A stretch of DNA of 64,000 nt, from positions 15,376,001-15,440,000 of the forward strand of contig OZ020244.1 of the NCBI GenBank assembly GCA_963971285.1, in the 5' to 3' direction. Both the position numbers and the translations under genes were made by a program. Position 1 is the first letter of the stretch. Every line of letters starts with the position of its first letter. Shown here one piece after another: positions 11,240 through 62,192 of this stretch. The notes beneath the pieces were generated by a model that had not been told where the DNA came from, searched no databases, and saw nothing but the letters and a program-made list of their open reading frames with translations. Source of the stretch: Astropecten irregularis (taxonomy: Eukaryota > Echinodermata > Asteroidea > Paxillosida > Astropectinidae).

Positions 11240-12359
11240 TATTGCATTCGATTCGGAAACATATTTGATGTTTGAAAAATGATCCGCGGATTTGCAAAAA
11301 CATCGGAATCTTGAATATGTTCGGTCGTTAAATTTGATTAGGTTTTTGAAAATGCATCCGAGTCTTAAGAAATATGTTCGATTTTTCAAAACATTAGGTT
11401 TCAAAACATGTTAGCTTCTCAAAAATTCATCCGATTCCAAGTATTAATGTGTTCTGATCTTTTTGACCCGATTTCTGCTTCGTACCGCAGCTCTCCATAA
11501 TTATCATGGTAACTTGTTGAAATCTAGAAGAAGTACCGAAGTAACTAATGCACACTCATACAATCGTAATTTTATAAAGATTTAGGACTCTAACATTTGC
11601 AACAAAAACGCTTGCCGCACTACTGAATTGCAGTACGGACTCGCCGCCTGACTGTGAAACTGAAATAGCGCCACCTTGGGTTATTACTGCTTGTGGCTAG
11701 GGCTTAAATTTACACACGTATCTATGACTGCGGCTGCAGCAGCTCTCCATTATTTCATGCGTTATTTCAAGCCATAGCCAGTTAAGTTTGACACAGCCTG
11801 TATGCTACGCGATTTAATGAGGGGAGTCCCCTGACGTAAATAGCTCATATTCAACGATATAAGGCATCAGGGCCAGTCTACTTTAAATGCATGATTCGCA
11901 GTTGTGAGCCAGACGCAGGAAATATCGGTCACATAGAGTGAAAGGAGAGAAGAATTTTCGCTTTGTATTTTCCTCAGACTTGATGCTTAATAAAGGGGTA
12001 ACTATGTACAGTGCTTTTGGATGAAATCAACCTCTGTACGTGCGAAAAGGCCAGATAATCGCCCGAAACTGATGACCAGAAGGTTTGATTTTGAGGATTT
12101 GTTGTGTTTTCATGTCGAGGTTTTTTTTATAATTCCTAGGCCTACATACATTTCTGTAGCCTAGGCCCTATTATTATTGTGGAATGTGCATTTGGTGAAC
12201 CGGTCATTATATCATTTATACATAGTGTATTGATATGTCTGCCTTTGTCTGAAGTGACTTGTTTTTAAGGAAAACCTGTGGGGCTGTGTCCAACGTTTTT
12301 AAGCATGTTATTTACATCTGCAATAAATTAAAGGACAAAAACATTAACAAAGTTAGTCA
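11240..12359. other. Upstream region of USP19; possible promoter or 5' non-coding exon
   Basis: Mostly unique sequence between MITEs. USP19 appears to need a non-coding first exon, because a good acceptor precedes the start-codon exon at 12947. The leader should therefore begin in or upstream of this interval. I see no clear TATA box or initiator and do not assign a start site. GTAACT at about 11998 is one possible donor. Confidence 0.3.
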
Positions 12360-12896
12360 TTAGGCAGTGAATATTTTGCAGGTGACGACAAAAGTTCCGA
12401 AACGCTATTTTGCTGGTAAGTGTTTTCTGATTGGTCACTACCTGTGACGTATTTGTTGCCGGCAACGCGTGCGGGAGCTGTATTTTGCCGGCGCCGGCAA
12501 CACGTTCCAAAACCGCTGATTTGGTCTCTGGCCCATTCGCCTGGAGCAGTACTTTTTGCCGCCTTTCACGCAAGCATATTTCAACTCAAAATAAACAAGC
12601 GCTTCGTTGCCCTTGACGTTACTTCGTTTGACAGCTGCAACCAGCGTGCGGGTGTCTCGTTTCCAGTAGCTTATTTTTTGCTGCCTCTCGAAGTTGGAAA
12701 TAGCACGTTCAACATCTTCGAAACTAGAAAATTTGTCGCCGGCACGTAATACGCTCGTCGTGGACGCCATGATTATCTGAGCTGAGGTGCGCGTGCCGGT
12801 AGGAGATGACGTCATTACCAGCCAATCAGAAAACACTTACCGGCAAAATAGCGTTTCGGAACTTTTGCCGTTGCCGGCAAAATATCCACTGCCTAA
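12360..12896 (-). mobile_element. Deletion-derivative transposon with TTAGGCAGTG ends
   Basis: Inverted ends of about 85 bp (TTAGGCAGTG...ATATTTTGC on each side, including TTCCGAAACGCTATTTTGC) enclose minus-strand coding sequence. This is a small non-autonomous element that retained the first coding exon of its parent transposon. It lies just upstream of the USP19 start-codon exon. No clear target-site duplication was found. Confidence 0.75.
12438..12770 (-). pseudogene. FAR1/ZSWIM3/MULE transposase N-terminal exon (remnant)
   Basis: The likely start is the ATG at 12770-12768 (context ATCATGG). The frame then reads MASTTSVLRAGDKFSSFEDV, followed by ...YWKRDTRT...LKYACVKGGKKYCSRRMGQRP. The pattern is an FxSFEdVe..I..FE helix, a Y-W-x-R-D strand and a K-x-x-C-x-x-GGK segment before RPNQ. 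It resembles the N-terminal DNA-binding module of FAR1-like and ZSWIM3-like proteins related to MULE transposases. After about residue 90 the frame enters the element's own terminal repeat, so the catalytic DDE domain is gone. Confidence 0.55.
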
Positions 12897-12946
12897 ACAT
12901 TAACCTGACATTGTGTTCCTTTTCTCATCCTTGTGCTTTTTTTAAG

Positions 12947-13063
12947 GACTGAATAAAGTTGGAAGAATTCAGCGATTTGTCCTCAGGTCATCGCACGTGA
13001 TCCGATCATCAACTGTACTTAGTATCGGCTTAGGAAAGCCCACAGATTGGCCTCGGGGAAAAA
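12947..13063 (+). other. USP19: USP19 5' UTR part of the start-codon exon
   Basis: A pyrimidine-rich tract (TTTTCTCATCC...CTTTTTTTAAG) ends in AG at 12945-12946, a good acceptor. The exon then runs untranslated to the ATG at 13064. A TAG in the same frame at 13031-13033 closes the upstream frame, which supports 13064 as the first Met of this exon. Confidence 0.45.
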
Positions 13064-52083
<39,020 letters not shown>

Positions 52084-53515
52084 AATTCACGATTTGGATC
52101 AAACTTCAGAACTAAATGCTTCATAGATGGATCTTTGCTGCAGATGTTTAGTTCCAATGGAGGTAAAAAGGGATAGGGGGAAGGGTGATTTGGGATTTGA
52201 TCATAGAGCTATATTTAAAATTACTAGAGCGCTAGCTCCGTGTAAAAAGTGATGCCTGCTGGGCGCATCCATGTTTGTACACAAACCTATGGAAAGCCCA
52301 AAATTGTGTATGTTTTTTGTACTTTCATTTGCACGAAATCCGACGCACCTTCGGTAAATGCGCGTTTCATTTAGGGCCGTGTGCGCACACGCTCTGCACG
52401 TCAGTCACGCAATGATTGCAAGCGTCATCAAGACGCGCTACCGGTACCGTTCGAGCGTACTTGCGCGTTGCATGTAGAGTACACTCTTCGAAAGGCATTC
52501 CAGTCAAAGTGTTCTTGTTCCACAGACACGCACATAAATTCAAAATGACAGCGCCCAGGACGGCTTCAAAACGTCTACGCGCGGAGAATGCAGAGCTAGC
52601 GCTCTAGTAATTTTAATACAGCTCTATGGCTTTGATTGAAGCCTGAAAGCAGATTCCAGGTGCACATTGTCCTCAGGATGTGGCTTCACACCCAGATGAG
52701 GATGTCGTTGACGCTTGTGTCCTTGAGCGAGCTACTTTGCAGCAATGACTTATTTCTGTTAAATGGTCAATTCAGACCTATGCTGGTGAAGTGGGACATT
52801 TAAGTTAAGAGAATGGTAACTGCAGTGTCTTTGCTCAGTTTGACCCAGGCTCTTAAACCAGCCAATCAGGGGATGGCATTTGTGTCCCTGAGAAAGACAT
52901 TTTGCTCAATTATTCCCCCACAATCCAAAAAAGGATAGTTATTTTGAGGATTTGAGTATTCCCCATGTATTATTGTTCGAGCACATGGTTTTATAGTGGA
53001 AAACATTAGACTGTTGGCTGAATGTCAGTTAGGTTTTGAGCGTCAACTTAAAAAAATTGTTCTTTTTGGAAGATTCACACTATTTATTAGCCCACCGATG
53101 TGGGGTTGTAATGATGCTGGACTCTTGTATATATATCCTGTATGAATACGATTTTGTAATGAATATCTTGTAATATATCTTCTCTCTTTATCTTTGCTCT
53201 TTTTTTGTTTTCCTCAGGAATTTGAATACTGTTTCAATATTTCAATAGCTTGTAGATGATTGTTTGTTTTTTGCGTCAGTGACAGCACAAATGAATGGAA
53301 ACGCACAGAGTGATTTTTTTGTTTAGTATACTTTATAGGTAGAGTCTTTTAAGTATACAGTAGCATAGATTGGAGTTTTGGCCATGTATGCTGTTCGCAC
53401 ACTGCTTTATTCTCCATGTTCTCATAGCTTCTTTGGGTTTTTCCAACCCCTATGTGTGGTGTATTAGCACAAAATGAGTATCAAGCTGCACATTAAGGCC
53501 CTTTTTTATTCTTCT
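52084..53515 (+). other. USP19: Probable USP19 3' UTR and downstream sequence
   Basis: Non-coding sequence after the stop, interrupted by the MITE at 52202-52628. I see no canonical AATAAA close by. AATATA-type variants occur near 53170, so the cleavage site is undetermined. Confidence 0.4.
52202..52628. mobile_element. CATAGAGC-ended hAT-like MITE, copy 2
   Basis: 427 bp with inverted ends, flanked by GATTTGAT (52194-52201) and GCTTTGAT (52629-52636), 7/8 identical. It lies 118 bp after the USP19 stop, so it may be transcribed in the 3' UTR. Confidence 0.9.
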
Positions 53516-53905
53516 TTGGGTTTGGCTTGGGCTTGAGCTTGGGCTTGGGCTTGTTCTTGGGCTTTGGCTTTGTTTCTGTCTTTGGCTATTGGCTTGGGTT
53601 TGGGCTTTGGTTGTTGGCTTGGGCTTGGGCCGTGGCTTGGGCCGTGGCTTGGGCTGTGGCTTGGGCTTGGCTGTGGCTTGGGCTGTTGGCTATTGGCTGT
53701 GGCTTGGTCTGTGGCTTAGGCTGTGGCTTGGGCTGTGGCTTGGGCTGTGGCTTGGGCTTCACTGTGGCTTGGGTTGAGGCTTGGGCTTGGGCTTTGGCCG
53801 TGGTTTGGGCTTTGGCTATTGGATTGGGCTTTGGCTTGGGCTATTGGCTTGGGCTTGGCTGTGGCTTGGGCTGTGGCTATTGGCTTTGGCTTTGGTGTTG
53901 GCTTC
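53516..53905 (+). repeat. GGCTTGGGCTTG hexamer-type array
   Basis: About 390 bp of TTGGGC / TGTGGC / ATTGGC units. Long frames through it (Gly-Leu or Trp-Ala on plus; Gln-Ala-Lys-Pro on minus) exist only because a hexamer has no stops. Confidence 0.95.
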
Positions 53906-54816
53906 CAGTCCATTTCACACATCCATTCACACAGCTATCATACATACAGGCTTTCTAAACTATTATTTGGGAGTACATGTATATTATTCTGATATGAACA
54001 GCTCATTTCAGCTTGGAATGGGAAAACCAAATCCTTCATTTTCTGCTTTTGGATGACAGATACAAAGTAGAAACCCGTAGCCACATGCTGTTCATGTAGT
54101 TTTCGGACATCTGTAGATCTGCAGACAATTTCATGAAGCTGCTAAGCTAAGCGCATATTTCTTGCTTAGCACAAATCCAGGTTACCATTTGAGGTTCCGT
54201 GTGATGTGTATATTTGCTTTTAACTGGTAATCAGCAGATGTGCGCTTAGTGTGAAAATGTGCTGTACTTTTTTTCTGGCTTTAATTGCAGTTACAAATGA
54301 TTCTGTAAAATTCCTGTCTAAATTTAAACACATGCAGAATTTTGTGTTTTTTTCTACAACAGCAGCAATGAAAGTCTTTAAAATATTTGATATTCAAATG
54401 CATAGTATTTCTTTTCTTATGCACAAACAATTTTTGTGTATTTTTTTTTTTTTATAATTTGATATTAATTGTATTAAGTTGCATGTTTGTGCACCAGCTT
54501 AAATATAATATTATACATATTTGTATATCTTAGGCATGATTGTGTGTGAATGTATCCAGTTACAAAAAAATGGCATTGTTGTATCAAATTTGTTTTTTTA
54601 CCTTTTGTTGATTTTTGTTTTAATTCAAATAATTTTTGCATATGAATTGTTGAATGTGAATATTTGAGTGTGAGTTGATTTGTAGTACTTGGGTTTAAAA
54701 AATGAGTTTAAAAAAGAAAAGAAAAATGGGTAAAGTTGTTTCTTTGAATTGATTTTCTCTGCAAAATGGCTGGATTTTAGCTTCTGTATGTACTTCACAG
54801 GGAGCGGCTGAGATGA
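53906..54816. other. AT-rich intergenic sequence
   Basis: Near 54120-54250 a CCAATTTCATA-family remnant is recognisable (AATTTCATGAAGCTGCTAAG). Otherwise nothing recognised. Confidence 0.4.
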
Positions 54817-55110
54817 ACCCATTTTCATGGAATCCGTTACCGTAAACAAAAATTCTTCGCTTACGGTAGCTGTTTTTTTTTTGCTTACGGTTAGAGTATT
54901 TCGAGAGAGAGTTGTCTTTCTCGCTACGCCAAGCAAGGACTTTCTGCAGAATGTACATGACAGCGCGTTAGCAGAAAAAAACAAGGTTAGCATAGAAATT
55001 CTTCGCTAACCAATTAAGCGACGAAAGTCTTGCTTACAGATTCCTTGAAATAGATTTTACGCGTAGCAAAGCACAAAAATAGGCTGTAACGGATTCCATG
55101 AAAATGGGCC
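54817..55110. mobile_element. GGGCCCAATTTCATGGAAT-family MITE, copy 3
   Basis: CCCATTTTCATGGAATCCGT and ACGGATTCCATGAAAATGGG, with GTTAGCAGAAAA interior as in the 42975 copy. Confidence 0.88.
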
Positions 55111-55151
55111 ATGGTCTCAGGGATGATTTGAAAAAGGGATAAGAAAACTTG

Positions 55152-55760
55152 TCTTAAAGGTATTATATAACACCTTAGTAGATCCTTGTCATTTGATTGG
55201 AGGATTGTATGTCACGTGATATTTGATAAATAGACCAATTCATGGCTTACGTCACAACCGTTGAAATTTGTACCATCCACCGTGCATTTTTGGTGCCATC
55301 CGATTTGTACCATTGCACGCCAGGGACTCTAAAGGCGCCTTTCCATATGCGCGTTTTTTCATCCGCTGCGTATACGTTGCGTGTCCGTCGCGTTGCAAAA
55401 AAATTGATCATTATAAAAAAACAAGCGACCCTTTCCATATGTGCGCGTGCGTTTGAAAAGGTCGCGTGTGTCTTTTTAATGGGCAATTTTAACGCACACG
55501 CAACGTACACGCAGCGTATACGCAGCGGATGAAAAAACGCACATATGGAAAGGCGCCTTAATACGTGATTGGTCAAGCGGCGTTCCATTTATTTGTCACT
55601 GCGTGCGCGCGTACGCGTTGGTGTGCAACGCGCGTTACTGTAATAAGAGCAATATAGTTTGCCAAGATTTTAAGCTTTTTTTTGTCTCGCTAACTCTTAA
55701 AATGTTATCCTCCAATCAAAATCAAATGACAAAGATCTACTTAGATGTTATATAAAACAA
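55152..55760. mobile_element. Element with TTATATAACA...GATTGGAGGAT ends, carrying a nested MITE
   Basis: The outer arms (TGTCATTTGATTGGAGGAT / ATCCTCCAATCAAAATCAAATGACA) enclose a second palindrome, AAGGCGCCTTTCCATATGCG...CATATGGAAAGGCGCCTT, at about 55332-55559 with GCGTATACG cores. Confidence 0.78.
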
Positions 55761-55767
55761 ATAATGA

Positions 55768-55925
55768 ATGTTTCACATTCGTAGAATGGAAAAAATAATT
55801 TCATTCGGTGACAGATGGACTGTTCCATTCCACTCGGCTTCGCCTCGTGAAATGGAACAGTCCATCTGTCACCTCATGAAATTATTTTTACCATTCCACT
55901 CATAAACATTCATTATTTGTATAAT
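55768..55925. mobile_element. Near-perfect hairpin MITE
   Basis: CAAATAATGAATGTTT and AAACATTCATTATTTG ends, with TGACAGATGGACTGTTCCAT / ATGGAACAGTCCATCTGTCA inside. About 155 bp. Confidence 0.85.
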
Positions 55926-56406
55926 ATCATACTCTGGTTCTTATCAAAGGAATACAGATTCATGGGCAAAAATATCAAGACAGATACAGTAACAGTCGTC
56001 TGTGAAAATTTCTGTTTTGGTTTCTTACCAAAGTATGATACTAGCTTTAAAGGTAGTATCATACTTTGGTAAGAACCAAAACAGAAATGTTCACAGATTT
56101 ACATATCATTTACAGGGTATGAAGATGGTGCTGGTAGAAACCTACCGTTAAAATGTTTCCGCCTGAAATGGTGTATTTATCCAGAAATTAGTAAAACAAC
56201 GACCGAAAATCTTGTTGATCTTTTAAAAGATCAAAAATAAAAGAGAAAAGACTTAAGAAACACTGTGGCCGTTTTTCACTGTTTTCTCAAAAAGTGGGCA
56301 CCGTATGGGAATGAAATTTTCACAGATGACTGTGACTGTATCTTCCTTTATATTTTTGCACATGAATCTGTACCTCTTTGACAAAAACCAAAGTATGATA
56401 CTACCT
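55926..56406. mobile_element. Two abutting AGGTAGTATC-family MITEs
   Basis: A short internally deleted copy (about 55926-56046) and a full copy (56051-56406) share the TTAA at 56047-56050. The right TTAA is 56407-56410. Confidence 0.88.
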
Positions 56407-56730
56407 TTAAGGTCAATGAACATTTGGATCGGAATTGCAGTAATGTATATAAGGAATTGTATTGCTATTATTAAAAAGCAGCATGTAGATAGATTCCGTA
56501 TACACTTCGGTTACTCGAAGGTTTTACATAAATTGGTTTAAATTCAGACCTTGCACGTAACTATGTTGACATTTGAATTCTATCCAGAATTGAGATATTC
56601 TACAAGAGAAATAATAAATTAATCTTGAGATAAGATCGTTCCAAATTACATTTGACTCATAGTGTTGAATACCCCTGTTCTCTCTAGGTTTTTTTTATGG
56701 TGCTACTAACTAGTGAAATGGATTTCCTTA

Positions 56731-57452
56731 AAGGTAATTTGACTATTTTCATACTTTTTTTTTTCAAAGAAATGCAGATTCATGGCAAAAATATCAAGAA
56801 AGATACAGTAACAGTCATCTGTGATATTTCCAGTCCTATACGGTGCCCACTTTTGGAGAAAACATTGAAAACATTGAAAACGCCCACAGTATATTAAAAT
56901 CTGTTCACCGTGATTTTTTATCTTCCGCAGATCGAAATTAATTTTGGTCATTGGTTTTACTCTTTTTCTGGATGAATACAGCATTTAAGGCAGACCAGTT
57001 TTAACGGTATGTTTCTACCATCACTATTTTTATACTCTGTAAGTTATAGGTAAATCTGTGGAGATTTATGTTTCGGTATGCTACCAAAGTATGAAAAGGT
57101 AGTATCATACTTTGGTAAGACACCAAAACAGACATGTTTAAAGATTTACGTATAACTTACATGTATGACGATGGTGCTGGTAGAAACATACTGTTCAAAT
57201 GTGCCCGCCTGAAATGCTGTATTTATCCAGAAATTAGTAAAACAACGACCGAAAATCGTTTTGATCTTTTAAAAGGTCAAAAATGAAAGAGAAAAGACTT
57301 AAGAAATACTGTGGCCGTTTTTCACTGTTTTCACAAAAAGTAAGCACCGTATGGGACTGAAATTTTCACTGATGACTGTTACTGTATCTTCCTTGATGTT
57401 TTTGCCCATGGATCTGTATTTCTTTGACAAAAACCAAAGCATGATACTACCT
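56731..57452. mobile_element. Two AGGTAGTATC-family MITEs in tandem
   Basis: A diverged copy (about 56731-57093) runs directly into a well-preserved one (about 57097-57452), which is followed by TTAA at 57453-57456. Confidence 0.85.
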
Positions 57453-57456
57453 TTAA

Positions 57457-58384
57457 GAAGTATATTACTGCACAATATAATGTTATGTTGGAAAGGTTGC
57501 TTATAGTAACCTTTGTTGGGTTCTGTTCCCTTGACCATTGGCCTGATGGAATGGCGTGACCTTCCCGATCTGTCCAACAATGGGATATTGCCTTCCTGTT
57601 CTGAGCCTTGAAGGGAGTTCTCTCTCACGTTTTTCATTGCTTAAGTGAAGTTTGTACCCTAATGTATGGCTCACTGCAGGACGAATTAAACCGTGCAATG
57701 TAGGCTTTTTATCTGCCCGTCCAGAACTATCCCGAACCTTACTAGCTAGGGCCTGTTTGTTTAAGACACGCGATCTGTGATCCTGCTGATCCGGATCCCA
57801 TTTTAGCGTATCCTGTTACGTGGAGCAACTTTTTTTCGCGCAGGATCACTGATCGCGTGTCTGAATCAAACAGGCCCATGACATTCCCATCTCTTGTAGA
57901 TAGTATCTACCTTGTGATGGCTTACTGAAGGACGATCGCATTGGCAAATCTTTAATTACTTGATAAACAGATCAGCAGTTAGCCCAAAGAGTATAAGTTT
58001 GAGGCTATTTTGTTTTACTACCCTTTGCTTTTCCTTCTTCAAATCCATGAGCCAATTATGTACTGTATTGCGGCTTGGTCATGTTTCTTCTCACTTTTTT
58101 GTAATGTTCATGCATACATGTACATGCTTTATGCATGTAAAAACCAAGCATTTCCTCAACTTTGTTACATTTGAACCATTTCAGTGAATACAAGCAAACA
58201 TTAAAAAATGACATTAAACCAGTCTGAAAGTAAAGTCGTCTGCCCACCTTACATACATTTTGGAAACAACATTGTGCAACAATGACGGTTTCCTTGGCAA
58301 TAATGTTTGCCCTCGGATTGACCTTTAAGAAATCACAGAACTGTGAATGTTGCTGTGAGTCCAAACATTATTTGAAACAAAATG
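57457..58384. other. Intergenic; one small palindrome
   Basis: GGGCCTGTTTGTTTAAGACA / TCTGAATCAAACAGGCCC with inner GATCCTGC inversion at 57748-57877 is a small MITE-like palindrome. No exon recognised. Confidence 0.5.
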
Positions 58385-60813
58385 ATTTTGATCAAACGAA
58401 CGAGGTACCAATATCTGAACACATGAGCAGTTATGGTGCAATGTATCAAACATAGATATATATGTCTGCCGGGACCCCCCTGCTGCATGTGCCCCCTGGG
58501 GGCCTCTTAAAGACCCCCAAATTTACATGAGATCAAACGAACGAGGTACCACTTGAAATCAATTTTAAATGAACAGGTACAACACCCAAAGTATGGAATG
58601 GCCCATGCCAGACAAATTTTCTGCTGCAAAGGGCCCGACAGACGTCCCTAGGGGGGCCCAAAAATAATTACCCTAGATCAAACATTGGAGGTACCACTTG
58701 AAACCAATTTCAAATGAAGAGGTACATCACCCAGAGTACAGAATGGCCCATGCCAGACAAATTTTCTGCTGCAAAAGGCCTGCCAGACGCCCCCAAATAT
58801 GACCTCTACCCATAGGCTTACGTGTAAATCTTTATCGTCTTAAATCAACAACATATCCTTATGTGAATTACTTGAAATTTGTTTTAAATGTTCCAATAAG
58901 GCCCAAATAAACACATACCCAAAAGAAACTTAATGCGCCTTAGCGTTTTTGAGATATGGCCATTTGAAATGTGCTAAAAACCCCCCTTTTTAGCTCCGCC
59001 CACGGCCGAGTCGCGAAAACGTGTTAACGTGCATTTTGTCAAGGCCATAACTTGATAATGGTAATAGTTATAGAGCTGACAATTTTTATTCTTACTAACC
59101 ATATGCCCTAGATTCATATTCCAACCATAAATAGTAGATATTAAGTCCACTTTTGTACAATTATTTACCAAGAGTAAGCATTTAAGAGAAGACGAAATGC
59201 TGAAGAGATTATGCGTTTTTATGACATGACATCAAGGGCATCCTCTCCACCCCTTCCACTTGCCCTCTAAATGGAACCATAATGCTACACGATCTTGGTA
59301 TTGTACATGACTAATTCATGGATGACATTTCCAAACTTTAAATTAAAAATGTTGCATCCAATTTCACAAATGAAGCAATACAATAATTTCGGCCTTTGTC
59401 ACTCTTAAGCTCAAAACCATGACAAACTTTGTAATTTTCAAAATACAACCTGACCATGAAGGATTTGAGTACCAACGCTGAAATTGTATATGTAATTAGA
59501 TCTAATTATACAAAATTTAACTAAGTGCTTTAACTTTAAAATAATTATTTTGTTAACTGTCCATGGGGGAACCACTTGCATGGCGGAAAGGCCGTCTTTT
59601 GGGGTCTTTTATGATTTGTTCACCTGAACCCAAATTTGGATGAATGCCAATCCTGTAGAAATGGATTGTTCATGTCCAATTAAATTCTGGTGGTAAAAAT
59701 GCACTAAAGAGGACTTATCAGAAATAGGTGATCTGTGTGGACTGTGGCCCCTGATGTGGCCACTGGGTGACCCCAAAAAATCATTAAAATCACTCTCTGT
59801 TGAATTAAGTGCGCATTTTAGGGGCGAATAACTTCCAAAATAGACATAATATCCACTATTTAAGGCCAGATAATGAATCTAGAGCCAAAAGTTAGTAAGA
59901 ATACAAATGTTCAGCTCCATAGCTGTTACCGTTATCAAGTTATGACCTCTCAAAGTTGAAAAAAGCACGATGGCACGTTTTCGCGGCTCGGCTGGGGGCA
60001 CTTCGTCTTCTCTTTAATGCCTACTCTAGGTAAATAATTGTACAAAATAGGACTTCATATCTACTATTTAAGGCCGGATAATGAATCTAGAGCACAGGGT
60101 TAGTAAGAATAAAAATTGTCAGCGCTGTAACTATTACCATTATCAAGTTATGGCCTTGAAAAAATGCACGATGACACTTTTTCGGGACTCGGCCGTGGGC
60201 GGAGCTAAAAAGGGGGGTTTTTAGCACATTTCAAATGGCCATATCTCAAAAACGATAAGGCGCATGAAGTTAATTTTTGGTATGTGTTTATTTGGACCTC
60301 ATTTGAATATTCAAAAAAAGTTTCAAGTAATTCACATAAGGATCTGTGGTTGATTTAAGACGCTAAGTATTTACACGTAAGCCTATGGGTAGAGGTCATA
60401 TATGGGGGCGTCTGGCAAGCCTTTTGCAGCAGAAAATTTGTCTGGCATGGGCCATTCTGTACTCTGGGTGATGTACCTCTTCATTTGAAATTGGTTTCAA
60501 GTGGTACCTCCAATGTTTGATCTAGGGTAATTATTTTTGGGGCCCCCTAGGGACGTCTGTCGGGCCCTTTGCAGCAGAAAATTTGTCTGGCATAGGCCAT
60601 TCCATACTTTGGGTGTTGTACCTGTTCATTTAAAATTGATTTCAAGTGGTACCTCGTTCGTTTGATCTCATGTAAATTTGGGGGTCTTTAAGAGGCCCCC
60701 AGGGGGCACATGCAGCAGGGGGGTCCCGGCAGACATATATATTTATGTTTGAGACATTACACCATAAATGCTCATGTGTTCAGATATTGGTACCTCGTTC
60801 GTTTGATCAAAAT
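58385..60813. mobile_element. 2.4-kb foldback element with ~813-bp arms
   Basis: The left arm (58385-59199) begins ATTTTGATCAAACGAACGAG. The right arm (60001-60813) ends CTCGTTCGTTTGATCAAAAT and is its high-identity inverse. Each arm contains a ~145-bp direct duplication (two blocks with CAGACAAATTTTCTGCTGCA and GAGGTACCACTTGAAA). The 800-bp centre includes a third, more diverged copy of the inner arm at 59818-60000. No coding sequence is evident and no clear target duplication was found. Confidence 0.88.
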
Positions 60814-61483
60814 GCTCTGGGCTGCTGCTCTAGAACTGCCGTACCGTGAACAGCTGGGGGAGGCGGTATCGCCGCTGGTGTTGCCATGCCCGCCGGCTGT
60901 CCAAGTGCCGTAGTATATATTAGGCCTCCTGCCGACCCGGTCGCCGACATGGCCGCCGACCCGGCCGCCGACCCGGCCGCTGCTGCAAGTTGCCCGGGTG
61001 GAGACTGTCCTGGTGGTGCACAACCCGACTGTCGCTGCATGAGTGTGTGGTCCGTCGCTGGTAGCGTCGAAACCCCCGTCTGTTCCCCTGCTGGGTTATG
61101 TAGGCCTCCTTCAGACTGCTGCTGCTGGGTGCTGGGCCGTGGTGGCGGCACAAATGTTGCCACTGGCGTGCTGCTGCCTGGCCGGAAACTGCTGGTGACG
61201 AACCCTGGTCCGGTTCATGCCCTGTATGGCCCCTGCTGGCCGCAGCTCTTCTTCTGGTCGACTGACGTCGTGCACCGACGCCAAGTGGGCCCGAAGCCCG
61301 TGGAAGACCGGGGTTATTGTCCTTCCTCCGTGGGCGAGGCATGGTCTCCGTATATATCCACCAAGACAAAACCAATTTCCTGTAAGGGCCTCCAAATATT
61401 TCCACTGAGAGAAATCTTATTTCTTCCACGGGTATCCAAATATATCCACCGAGAAAAATCTTCTTTCTTCCCCGGGCATCCAA
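60814..61483 (-). other. GC-rich segment with low-complexity minus-strand frames
   Basis: One minus frame reads ...STQQQQSEGGLHNPAGEQTG..., rich in Ala/Gly/Pro/Gln, and ends at the foldback border. An ATG at 61342-61340 opens another minus frame (MPRPRRKDNNPGLPRASG...). A plus frame over the same bases is Cys/Pro-rich. Pro/Ala/Gln-rich bias fits an ORF1- or gag-like disordered region, but no domain is recognisable. It could also be compositional chance. Confidence 0.3.
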
Positions 61484-62192
61484 GTATATCGAGAAAAAAA
61501 CTTATTTCCTTCAAAACTTATAACACAAATTGGACGTTGTTTCGTCCTGTAAGCTGTGACATAAAATGACCTATCTTCTGTGACAGGCGATCCAATCCTT
61601 CCTTAAATCCCGCGCGTGATTGGACGACCCAATTTGGCGGCAATGAAAGGGCGCCAATTGTCTGGCTTCTGGAAACCTTGCACAGGAAATCGTTTCTCGG
61701 CCGTCCGCAGAATTGTCTCTCTGGCGTCCGCAATACGCGGACGGAGACGTGTGCAAAGATCAATGTCGCAAAACCAACCGCACGATTTTCGTTGAGTATA
61801 ATGCATTTGATCAGTGATGTGATAAAATGATTTACTGTTAAGGTCCTCACGCAAAAAGTAATGGCAATTAAACAAAAACTTAAGGTTTTTAATTATATTG
61901 CTAACAGGGCTCCATATCGTCTTCTCAGTATGTAATTGACGGCTTCCAGTAAATGCCATCACTTATGGTCTTGACTCTTGACAAAGCTCTGCCACCTGCC
62001 CTTCTTTCATGATGACCCGACATGGCATGGTTATCCCTTTCAGTCCTGGAATACTGTCAAAATGCCAACTTTAATAATTGTCTAATCAGTTTGTGTAAAT
62101 TGAGGTAGAACTTATGGTAGCATGTTTGGCAAAGCCATACAGAGAGATCGATGAACTTTACTGTGACTTTATCTGATTCTATCCCAAATACA
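61484..62192. other. Intergenic, nothing firm recognised
   Basis: Repeated TATCCA(C/A)(C/T)GAGA motifs occur at 61370-61500. Otherwise unique sequence with no supported exon. Confidence 0.35.

Noticed and set aside
53527-53958. 143-codon plus frame rich in Gly/Leu/Trp/Ala
   Set aside because: A translation of the TTGGGC-type hexamer array; all hexamer frames are open by construction.
55247-55588. 113-codon minus frame and its plus counterpart
   Set aside because: Both arise from the symmetric palindromic element at 55332-55559; neither has a domain.
58056-58364. 102-codon minus-strand frame
   Set aside because: Isolated frame in AT-rich DNA without domain, splice sites or repeats to support it.
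60886-61569. 227-codon plus-strand frame rich in Pro/Ala/Cys
   Set aside because: It lies opposite minus-strand frames with a more protein-like bias, has no recognisable domain and no support as a gene on plus.
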